Part shown: positions 57,378 through 64,000 of the stretch, piece by piece
Position numbering within the stretch: the first letter of the stretch is position 1
How the letters are laid out: each line of letters opens with the position of its first letter
From: Anaerolineales bacterium
Lineage (GTDB): Bacteria; Chloroflexota; Anaerolineae; Anaerolineales; Villigracilaceae
Length of the DNA stretch: 64,000 nt
Reading direction: 5' to 3'
Assembly (NCBI GenBank): GCA_030583925.1
Contig: CP129482.1
Coordinates: 1,116,001-1,180,000 of the forward strand
Program-made: the position numbers and the translations under genes
The notes under the pieces: generated by a model
Told to the model about the DNA's origin: nothing
What the model saw: the letters and a program-made list of their open reading frames with translations, nothing else
Database searches by the model: none

Positions 57378-57405
57378 ATTATACATGGATTTAAGGATTT
57401 GTTAA
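57378..57405 (-). promoter_or_regulatory. Promoter of the recX leader
   Basis: On the minus strand TTAACA (57400-57405) and TATAAT (57378-57383) are 16 bp apart, close to consensus. Confidence 0.78.
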
Positions 57406-57415
57406 CGTGGCAGTT

Positions 57416-57697
57416 TTATTGCGAGGAGGAACGCGCCCAATATTTATATCGCGCTAGAATGGGGATGAAGACGATCAGCGCGATCACGCCGCCCATCGCA
57501 ACGATACCGTCGGTGGAACCGATCTCAGATTCGCCTTCAGCTTCAGGGGAAGGCGTGGTTTGGGCAACAAGCGCCGCGCCGGCGATGTTATTTGTTTGTG
57601 AAGATTGAATGGCGGCGGTCTGGGCAAATGCTGTGATTAATATCGCTAATAGCAAAGCGATGCCGATCATGGATAATCGTCTTGTGAAACTGTTCAT
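57416..57697 (-). CDS. Small secreted or membrane protein
   Basis: A 93-residue protein with an N-terminal signal-like helix (MIGIALLLAILITAFAQ) and a second helix near the end (GIVAMGGVIALIVFIPILARY). The middle is acidic and Pro/Glu-rich. An extended -10 (TGATATACT, 57707-57715) on the minus strand would start transcription within a few bases of ATG 57697, so the message may have almost no leader. No family recognised. Confidence 0.6.
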   Translation of the reverse strand: MNSFTRRLSMIGIALLLAILITAFAQTAAIQSSQTNNIAGAALVAQTTPSPEAEGESEIGSTDGIVAMGGVIALIVFIPILARYKYWARSSSQ

Positions 57698-58137
57698 GGC
57701 GCGATAAGTATATCATGCAGGAAAATGGCTTTTATCTTTAAGCGTCTGTGCTTTCATGGGCATACATGCAAGTTGCGAAGCGTATTCTTGTAGGTGTCCA
57801 TGGCTGTAGCAAACTCATCGGATTGGCTTTTTTGTACACGGGACTCGCGGAATGGACGGATTCATAAAGATACTTGCTCCTCTCCGCGATCTCCGTGGCG
57901 TCTGTGAACCAAAAGAATTTTTATCAAGCGGCTTTGTAAAAGCCGTATGCGTGCGCCTGCTCATTTCCGAATCGCCGATCTTTTGCGTTATAATCCGTTT
58001 CGTCAATCAGGAAATCAACATTATCTATTTCTGTGACGGCGGCATTTGGCTCTATTAGTTTCAATGTTTACAAAAACCGCATGATTGAGTAAAATCGTGC
58101 GATATTTCACGAACAGATCTTCATCTCAGGAGCATGC
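57698..58137. other. 440-bp gene-free gap before the alternative complex III operon
   Basis: Short reading frames here (for example 57852-58058) have no start signal and no family resemblance. The gap holds the divergent -10 for the small membrane gene near 57707 and the act promoter at 58067-58095. Nothing else is seen. Confidence 0.65.
58067..58095 (+). promoter_or_regulatory. Promoter of the alternative complex III operon
   Basis: TTTACA (58067-58072) and TAAAAT (58090-58095) are 17 bp apart, about 40 bp before ATG 58138, which has AGGAG upstream. Confidence 0.75.
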
Positions 58138-58692
58138 ATGATCCGAAAATTTTTTGAATGGGCGCTAAGCCCAATGGGGCGGATAGCGGTGTTGATTTCA
58201 GTTTTGTCCTTGTTCAGTCTCGCCGCGTATGGGCTGTATCAGACTCAACAACCTCCCGAACAACCGATTCAATTTACGCATAAGTTGCATGTAGGGCTAG
58301 GGATCCAGTGCCTGTATTGTCATCCCGGCGCGTTGCGCGGTCCCTCACCGGGATTGCCGACGATCAACAAGTGTTGGGGATGCCATCAACAGATCGGCAA
58401 AACCCAAACCAGCGCGCTCTTGAAACCTATGGTAGACGCGATGGCGAAAGGCGGAGGATTCACCTGGGTGCCGGTCGCGCAAGTGCCGGACTTTGTGCAT
58501 TTCACGCATCGCCCGCACGTTGCGGCAGGGTTGAACTGCGAAACCTGTCATGGCGATATGACGAAGGTGACGATCGCCCAGAACCCGCAAGTGATGAATA
58601 TGGGGTGGTGTTTGAACTGTCACAAGCAAAAAGCGGCAGGCGATGAAGAGAAGTTGGTCAAACTCACCGACTGCGGAACATGTCATTATTAA
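58138..58692 (+). CDS. actA: Alternative complex III subunit ActA, pentaheme cytochrome c
   Basis: A 184-residue multiheme protein with an uncleaved N-terminal helix (RIAVLISVLSLFSLAAYGLY). Five CxxCH heme sites are present: CLYCH, CWGCH, CETCH, CLNCH and CGTCH, the number known for ActA. It passes electrons from the complex to a periplasmic carrier. The stop is 22 bp before actB1. First gene of a run actA-actB1-actB2-actC-actD-actE. Confidence 0.92.
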   Translation: MIRKFFEWALSPMGRIAVLISVLSLFSLAAYGLYQTQQPPEQPIQFTHKLHVGLGIQCLYCHPGALRGPSPGLPTINKCWGCHQQIGKTQTSALLKPMVDAMAKGGGFTWVPVAQVPDFVHFTHRPHVAAGLNCETCHGDMTKVTIAQNPQVMNMGWCLNCHKQKAAGDEEKLVKLTDCGTCHY

Positions 58693-58714
58693 TCCGGGTA
58701 CAGAGGAAAAATCC

Positions 58715-60973
58715 ATGACTCAAAAAATCTCCCGGCGCGATTTTCTCAAACTAGCCACTGCCGGCGGAGCGACCGCCGCGGTGTTGACCGGTTGCGGTCC
58801 TGCCTCGCGTTACGTGACGCGCCAGCCGTATGTGAAAATGCCGGAATACACCTACAACGGTTTGAGTACCTATTACGCCACCACCTGTCGCGAATGCGCG
58901 GCAGGATGCGGTCTGATCGTCCGCACGATGCAGGGACGCGCGATCAAAGTAGAAGGCAACCCGGCAAATCCCATCAACCTCGGCAAGACCTGCGCTCGCG
59001 GGCAAGCGACCTTACAAGGTTTGTACAACCCCGACCGCGTTGAGTTCCCCGTCAATCAAGGACGCGGCACAGCGCTTGCCACAACTGCGATGAACTGGAA
59101 CGACGCTTTCCAAGTCGTTGCCGACACGTTCAGCAAAACCAACCCCTCTGAAATTGCATTTCTCATGGGAACCGCATCCGATCATCTTTTCGATCTGGTT
59201 TCCGATCTTGCGAATGCGATCGGCGCGCCAACGCCGCTCCGTTTTGGCGCGTTGAGCGCGTTCGAATCACGCGCCACGCTCAGCAAAGCCGCCGAGAATT
59301 TTCTTGGTCAGGCTGGCTTGCCATTCTTTGATCTGGCAAATGCCGACCTCGTCATTTCGTTCGGCGCGAACTTCCTCGAAACGTGGCTCTCGCCGGTGGC
59401 ATACACACGCGGCTTCGCCAACATGCGACGCGGCAACCCACGGCAACGCGGCTACATGGTCCACTTCGAATCGCACATGTCGTCCACTGCCGCCAAAGCG
59501 GATGAGTGGATTCCGCTTCTTCCCGGGACGGAAGGCTGGGTCGCGCTTGCCCTCGGCCGGCTCGCAGCGGAAGCCAAAGGCGGCTCGATCCCGCGCGCGT
59601 TTTCATCGGTTGACGTTCAAGAAGTCGCCGCCAAATCCGGAGTTTCGCTCGAACAACTCGAACACATCGCCGGTCTGATCGCCGACGCCAACACGCCCCT
59701 CGCCATCCCCGGCGGACAGGCGCTAGGTCAAAGCAATGGGCTTGCCACTGCTGAAGCGGTTCTCGCCCTCAACGCGCTGGCTGATAACTTCGGCAAACCG
59801 GGCGGCGTATTCGTTTCTCCGCTCTCGCCAAATGAAGATGCATATCATCGTCCTGCCAATGGACAGGAAATGCAAGATCTCATCGCGAAGATGAGAAACG
59901 GCAGCATTAAGGCTTTGTTCGTTCACGGCGTGAACCCGCTATTCGAACTTCCTAAATCATTTGGGTTTGCCGAGGCGCTTGCGTCTGTTCCAGCGGTGAT
60001 CTCATTCGCGACCTTCCCCGATGAAATGGCGCTCGCTTCCGATTATATTTTCCCCGACCATCACGGGCTCGAGGCGTGGGGCTACCAACGCTCCGCGACC
60101 GGGACGATGCAGGCTGTGCTCTCCGGCGCGCAACCGGTAGTTTCGTCGATGTACGATACGCGCTCCACAGCCGATGTGCTGATCGAGGCGGCGCGTCTCG
60201 CCGGCGGAAAACTTGCCGAAGCGCTGCCTTTCACCGATGAAGTGGCTTTCATCCAAAGCAAAATTGCGAATCTCATCGGTCGCACGGATGGGTCGTTCGT
60301 CGCTCCTGAGATCAATTCATTCTCATCCTATTTCCAACAGCATGGCGGGTGGTGGAAAACGACCGCCGAAACGAATGCTCCATCAGCGGCAAGCGCGCTC
60401 GACAGGGGCGTGAAGGTTGAAGACGCCAAGTTTGCCGGTGAGGGAGAGTTCTACTTTGTTCCGTTCGTTTCGCCGACCTTGGGCGAAGCCGGAGCCAACA
60501 AGCCGTGGTTGCAAGAACTGCCCGACCCAATGACAACGGTCATGTGGAACACATGGGTGGCGATCAACCCTGAAACGGCGCATCACCTTGGAATCGAGAA
60601 CGATGACGTGGTGAAGATCGTCAGCGCGGCTGGGGAGGTGGAAGCCGCCGTCTATGAGTATCCAGCCATCCATCCGGATGTGATCGCTATGCCATTCGGG
60701 CAGGGTCATACTGCCTATGGAAGGTTTGCCACCGCGAAACTCCCGCAAGCGGAATTTTTAGGGCTGGTCCCGTATGGCGGACCGGTGGGAGAAGCGTTCA
60801 AACGCGGCGCGAATCCAGCCGATGTGCTTGGCGCGCATTTCAATGCTGCCGGCGATCTTGCATTTGCTGGCATGAAGGTCAAGATCGAAAAGACTGGTCG
60901 AAAACAAATCTTGTCTCGCCTTGAGAGCCGTATCGGCGTCTATGGCGAGGGATTTCCGCAGGAAGAACATTAG
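58715..60973 (+). CDS. Alternative complex III subunit ActB, molybdopterin-oxidoreductase-like half
   Basis: A 752-residue protein starting MTQKISRRDFLKLA, a Tat signal (SRRDFLK) with a lipobox-like LTGC. The chain is related to molybdopterin oxidoreductases. A cluster motif CRECAAGCG followed 27 residues later by KTCARGQ is kept, so one 4Fe-4S may bind. In ActB of characterised complexes this half lacks the Mo cofactor, by family knowledge. Here the iron-sulfur half is a separate gene, so ActB is split. An upstream in-frame start (58643) overlaps actA and is rejected. Confidence 0.9.
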   Translation: MTQKISRRDFLKLATAGGATAAVLTGCGPASRYVTRQPYVKMPEYTYNGLSTYYATTCRECAAGCGLIVRTMQGRAIKVEGNPANPINLGKTCARGQATLQGLYNPDRVEFPVNQGRGTALATTAMNWNDAFQVVADTFSKTNPSEIAFLMGTASDHLFDLVSDLANAIGAPTPLRFGALSAFESRATLSKAAENFLGQAGLPFFDLANADLVISFGANFLETWLSPVAYTRGFANMRRGNPRQRGYMVHFESHMSSTAAKADEWIPLLPGTEGWVALALGRLAAEAKGGSIPRAFSSVDVQEVAAKSGVSLEQLEHIAGLIADANTPLAIPGGQALGQSNGLATAEAVLALNALADNFGKPGGVFVSPLSPNEDAYHRPANGQEMQDLIAKMRNGSIKALFVHGVNPLFELPKSFGFAEALASVPAVISFATFPDEMALASDYIFPDHHGLEAWGYQRSATGTMQAVLSGAQPVVSSMYDTRSTADVLIEAARLAGGKLAEALPFTDEVAFIQSKIANLIGRTDGSFVAPEINSFSSYFQQHGGWWKTTAETNAPSAASALDRGVKVEDAKFAGEGEFYFVPFVSPTLGEAGANKPWLQELPDPMTTVMWNTWVAINPETAHHLGIENDDVVKIVSAAGEVEAAVYEYPAIHPDVIAMPFGQGHTAYGRFATAKLPQAEFLGLVPYGGPVGEAFKRGANPADVLGAHFNAAGDLAFAGMKVKIEKTGRKQILSRLESRIGVYGEGFPQEEH

Positions 60974-60982
60974 GAGCGATTC

Positions 60983-61759
60983 ATGACTGTTGATTTGAAT
61001 CTCGTAGGCGCCAAAGGCGCGATCGCAGAAGCCGCGGAAGGCAAATGGGGCATGTCCATTGATCAGGATATTTGCACCGGCTGTCAGGCGTGCGTCGCGG
61101 CGTGCGCGATGGAAAATAATATCGCGTTCGTCGGCGAGGAAGACGCCGGTTACGGACGCAGCCAGCACTGGATCCGGATCGAGCGTTTTTGGGAAGGGGC
61201 TTATCCCGATGTGAAAGCGACGCCTTTCCAGCCGATGCTGTGTCAGCAATGCGGTCACGCGCCGTGCGAGCCGGTCTGCCCGGTGTTTGCGACGCCGCAT
61301 AGCAATGCCGAACAACTTAACTTGCAGGTCTATAACCGCTGTGTTGGGACACGTTATTGCGCGAACAACTGCCCGTATCAGGTGCGTTCGTTCAACTGGC
61401 GCGATTATCATACGATCCCCGAACGCGGAAATATGGTCAATGGGACGCTGGTATTTTCGCTTCATAACCAATTCAACCCGGATGTGACCGTCCGCCGTCG
61501 CGGCGTGATGGAGAAATGCACGTTCTGCATCCAGCGCATCCATAAGGCTCAGGATAAAGCGAAGTCGGAAGGGCGAGAAGTGGAAGACGGCGAGTTTACA
61601 ACGGCGTGCGCGCAAGCCTGCCCGGCAAATGCCATCACGTTTGGGCGCGTGGATCATCCTGAGTCGTTGGTCAGTCAGTTGTCTCATCAGAAACGCGGGG
61701 TTAAGCATCTCGACGAGTTGAATACCCTGCCGCGTGTGACGTATCTCAAGGAAGGCTAG
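60983..61759 (+). CDS. Alternative complex III subunit ActB, iron-sulfur half
   Basis: A 258-residue ferredoxin-like subunit of the DmsB/PsrB type. Cysteine groups in order: CTGCQACVAACAMENN, CQQCGHAPCEPVCPV, CVGTRYCANNCPYQVRSF and CTFCIQRIHK...CAQACPANA, enough for three or four Fe-S clusters. It carries electrons between ActC and ActA. It starts 9 bp after the molybdopterin-like half, from which it is split here. Confidence 0.92.
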   Translation: MTVDLNLVGAKGAIAEAAEGKWGMSIDQDICTGCQACVAACAMENNIAFVGEEDAGYGRSQHWIRIERFWEGAYPDVKATPFQPMLCQQCGHAPCEPVCPVFATPHSNAEQLNLQVYNRCVGTRYCANNCPYQVRSFNWRDYHTIPERGNMVNGTLVFSLHNQFNPDVTVRRRGVMEKCTFCIQRIHKAQDKAKSEGREVEDGEFTTACAQACPANAITFGRVDHPESLVSQLSHQKRGVKHLDELNTLPRVTYLKEG

Positions 61760-61762
61760 GAC

Positions 61763-63208
61763 ATGACCGCTACTTCCAATTATTTCCCTCAGGCTGAAAA
61801 AGCGCACGAGACTCATCACGAGGAAGACGATCACAAGCAATATTTGATGTTCGACCCCAAACCGCGCGGTGAAATGAACGCGATGGTGATGGAATCCATG
61901 CACGCCACCTCATGGAAGTTCTGGCTGGTGTTTGGCGTCTTGGTATTCCTGGTTGTAACCTGCTTTTTCTTTGGTTGGGGATACTTGATTAACGAAGGTT
62001 TATATGTAGGCGGCGTGATGCGCCCAGCGTATTGGGGCATCTTCCTCGTCAACACCGTGTTTTGGATCGGCATTAGCCATGCCGGTACGTTCATCTCGGC
62101 GATCTTGCGGGTTTTCAAAGCGGAGTTCCGGCGTCCGTTCACGCGCGCGGCGGAGTTGATGACCACCTTCGGCTTGATCCAAGCGGGCGCGAGCATCTTT
62201 ATGCACATGGGTCGTGTTTGGTTGTCATATTGGATGCTCCCCATCCCCAACGAACGATTGTTGTGGCCCAACTTCCACTCGCCGCTGATGTGGGATTTGC
62301 TCGCGATCACCACCTATGTTCTCGGCAGTACGATGTACCTGTTCCTGCCGCTGATCCCCGATCTGGCGATGGCGCGCGACCGCTCGACGGGCTGGCGCAA
62401 GACTTTCTATAAAATTCTCGCGCTCGGCTTCCGCGGAACCGAGGGCGAGTGGCGTCACCTGACGACCGCTATGAACTTCTTTGCTTTGGCGATCATCCCC
62501 GTGATGTTCTCGGTTCACACCATCGTTTCATGGGACTTTGCCATGGCGATGCGCCCCGGCTGGTCCTCTTCGGTGTTCGGTCCGTACTTTGTGCTGGGGG
62601 CGTTACATTCGGGTATGGGCGCGGTGGCAGTGGTGCTGTTCCTCATGCGGACAACGATGAAGCACATGGATTATTTCATCCGCAAAGAGCACTTCAACGC
62701 CTTGGGCAAGTTGATGTTAATGGTCACCTTTACCTATTCGTACTTCTTGTTCAACGACTACATCGTGCAATGGTACGGCGGCGATCGGGCGACCGACAAC
62801 CTCCTGCATTGGCTGGAGGAAGGTCCGATGGCGTGGATGTTCATCCAAATGGTTCTGTTCAACGTTGTCATTCCGCCGCTCTTCTTGTGGAGCAAAAAGG
62901 TGCGCGAAACGCCGTGGTTACTTGCCGCGATCGGTCTGTTGATCAATGTTGGTATGTATTGGGAGCGTTACGTGATCATCCCGGTGATGTTGACCATCAA
63001 CCGCATGCCCTTCACGTGGAAAGAATTCGAGCCGCGCATTGAAATTTTCCTGACGATTGGAACCTTCTCGGCGTTCCTGCTCTTCTATATGATCGCCTCG
63101 CGCCTTATTCCTCTTGTCCCGGTTTGGGAAGTGCAGGAAGGACAGATGACCCACTCCCTGCGTAAAGTAGGCAAGGCTCATCTGCCCACGATCAGTGAGT
63201 TCGAGTAA
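61763..63208 (+). CDS. actC: Alternative complex III subunit ActC (NrfD/PsrC-like)
   Basis: A 481-residue polytopic protein of the NrfD family with about ten helices, starting 3 bp after the iron-sulfur gene. Conserved stretches are GISHAGTFISAILRVFKAEFRRPFTRAAELMTTFGLIQA, VHTIVSWDFAMAMRPGWSSSVFGPYFVLGALHSGMGAV and WERYVIIPVML. It is the quinol-binding membrane subunit. A charged His/Glu-rich N-terminal extension of about 50 residues precedes the first helix. Confidence 0.93.
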   Translation: MTATSNYFPQAEKAHETHHEEDDHKQYLMFDPKPRGEMNAMVMESMHATSWKFWLVFGVLVFLVVTCFFFGWGYLINEGLYVGGVMRPAYWGIFLVNTVFWIGISHAGTFISAILRVFKAEFRRPFTRAAELMTTFGLIQAGASIFMHMGRVWLSYWMLPIPNERLLWPNFHSPLMWDLLAITTYVLGSTMYLFLPLIPDLAMARDRSTGWRKTFYKILALGFRGTEGEWRHLTTAMNFFALAIIPVMFSVHTIVSWDFAMAMRPGWSSSVFGPYFVLGALHSGMGAVAVVLFLMRTTMKHMDYFIRKEHFNALGKLMLMVTFTYSYFLFNDYIVQWYGGDRATDNLLHWLEEGPMAWMFIQMVLFNVVIPPLFLWSKKVRETPWLLAAIGLLINVGMYWERYVIIPVMLTINRMPFTWKEFEPRIEIFLTIGTFSAFLLFYMIASRLIPLVPVWEVQEGQMTHSLRKVGKAHLPTISEFE

Positions 63209-63220
63209 ACGGAGCAGATC

Positions 63221-63742
63221 ATGTCTGATGCAACCCTTTTAGCAGTCTTCGAAGATATTGACCCAGCCGCGGAAGCCATCGCGAAATTGCACGAGATGGG
63301 CGTCACGGACGAAAACATCAATGTGATCTCCGGCGTGCCGATCGCGCACAAAATGCTTGGGCGTCCGCACCCATGGACGAACGTTTCCAAATTATCGCTG
63401 GGCGGCGCAATCGCCGGTTTCCTTTTTGGGCTATTCCTAAACTTTGGAACGCCCTATTTATACACCGTGCATGTCGGCGGACAGTATGTTACGCCGATCC
63501 CGCCCGGCATCATTATCACGTTCGAAATGACGATGCTCTTTGCGCTGCTCGCCACCTTCCTCGGCGTTTTCCTCGATAGTTACTTTCCGAATTACCGCCC
63601 GATGGAATACGTGAGCGAAGTCAGCGACGGGAAGATCGCAGTGTTCTTCCGGTGCGCGCAGGACGAAGCGAAGAAACTTACAGATGCGCTGACCAAATTA
63701 GGCGCCGAATCTGTCAAACCCGCGGAGGCGCGGCAATTATGA
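63221..63742 (+). CDS. actD: Alternative complex III subunit ActD
   Basis: A 173-residue DUF3341-type protein. A soluble N-terminal domain (LLAVFEDIDPAAEAIAKLHEMGVTDENINVISG) is followed by two helices (GGAIAGFLFGLFLNFG and IIITFEMTMLFALLATFLGVFL) and a soluble end. It is a peripheral-membrane subunit beside ActC. The stop overlaps the next start by ATGA. Confidence 0.92.
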   Translation: MSDATLLAVFEDIDPAAEAIAKLHEMGVTDENINVISGVPIAHKMLGRPHPWTNVSKLSLGGAIAGFLFGLFLNFGTPYLYTVHVGGQYVTPIPPGIIITFEMTMLFALLATFLGVFLDSYFPNYRPMEYVSEVSDGKIAVFFRCAQDEAKKLTDALTKLGAESVKPAEARQL

Positions 63743-64000
63743 GACTTTTGAAACAACTATTTTGGGTTTTTCTCACCCTCGGTATCCTCTTTGGGATCAT
63801 CGAACTCTTCATGTTCGACGTGATCAAAATTGACTGGGTGAGTTTTATGGAAATCCAACCATCCTACCGCCCGATGGAAGACCCGCTTCCTCCCCCCAGT
63901 CGGTCTGTTCCAATTGAGGGTGCGATTGCCATCCCCGGCATGGGCGCGCCGGAAAATCCCACCGTAGCCGATGCCGACTCGCTCACGCGCGGCGCGGAAC
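63739..64000 (+). CDS. actE: Alternative complex III subunit ActE, start (partial)
   Basis: Reading on from ATG 63739 gives at least 87 residues without a stop. A helix (LFWVFLTLGILFGIIELFMF) anchors it, then YRPMEDPLPPPSRSVPIEG and a PENPTVADADSLTRGAE stretch, as seen just before the heme site of ActE-like cytochromes c. The CxxCH itself lies beyond the window edge. The gene position after actD supports the call. Confidence 0.85.
   Translation, partial: MRLLKQLFWVFLTLGILFGIIELFMFDVIKIDWVSFMEIQPSYRPMEDPLPPPSRSVPIEGAIAIPGMGAPENPTVADADSLTRGAE

Noticed and set aside
57852..58058. 68-residue frame in the gap before actA
   Set aside because: No ribosome-binding site or family resemblance, and it runs next to repeat-like sequence.

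Overview
The window looks like a chromosomal stretch of a Chloroflexota bacterium, most likely class Anaerolineae. The main reason is the end of the window, where an alternative complex III operon (actA, split actB, actC, actD, start of actE) is found. Supporting signs are many lipoproteins with Thr/Pro spacers, a tandem-HTH RodZ-like protein, MmyB-type XRE regulators and a separate methylmalonyl-CoA mutase catalytic subunit. This placement is by gene content only.

Layout. (1) 1-9.5 kb, + strand: an AT-rich surface-polysaccharide cluster with sugar C-methyltransferases, an NAD-dependent epimerase, a nucleotide-sugar transferase, a PIG-L deacetylase, two GT4 glycosyltransferases, a glycosyltransferase relic and a Wzz/BY-kinase. 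(2) 9.6-12.9 kb: ECF sigma/anti-sigma/bactofilin-like envelope operon and a C45-type hydrolase. (3) 13.0-21.1 kb, nearly all minus strand: an 8.1-kb integrated element inserted at the 3' end of tRNA-Glu(UUC). It carries a serine recombinase, an HUH-type Rep, a PrimPol/CHC2 primase, an excisionase-like HTH protein, small accessory and membrane proteins, and one or two predicted plus-strand small RNAs. An 11-bp direct repeat marks its ends. Joining those ends on paper places the recombinase stop codon on the excisionase start codon (ATGA).

(4) 21.2-30.3 kb, minus strand: signal peptidase I and a long operon-like run. This run holds a zinc-ribbon membrane protein, a DUF2207-type protein ending in a Cys-Ala repeat tail, a PqqD-radical SAM-SPASM enzyme, a paralogue that has lost all its cluster cysteines, a methyltransferase, a membrane protein and an HExxH lipoprotein. 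I consider this the best candidate for an undescribed system: modification of a membrane-anchored Cys-Ala tail. (5) 30.4-57.7 kb: mostly housekeeping genes (mutase subunit, L9, RimO, MurJ, FolC, Lon, M24 peptidase, Tag, RNase Y, RecX), with dispersed hairpin repeats, in-frame repeat insertions in three genes, a frameshifted membrane gene and a partial duplication of a DUF503 gene. (6) 58.1-64 kb: the alternative complex III operon, cut off by the window end.

All functions are read from motifs and family memory. No search or folding program was run, and composition statements are visual impressions.
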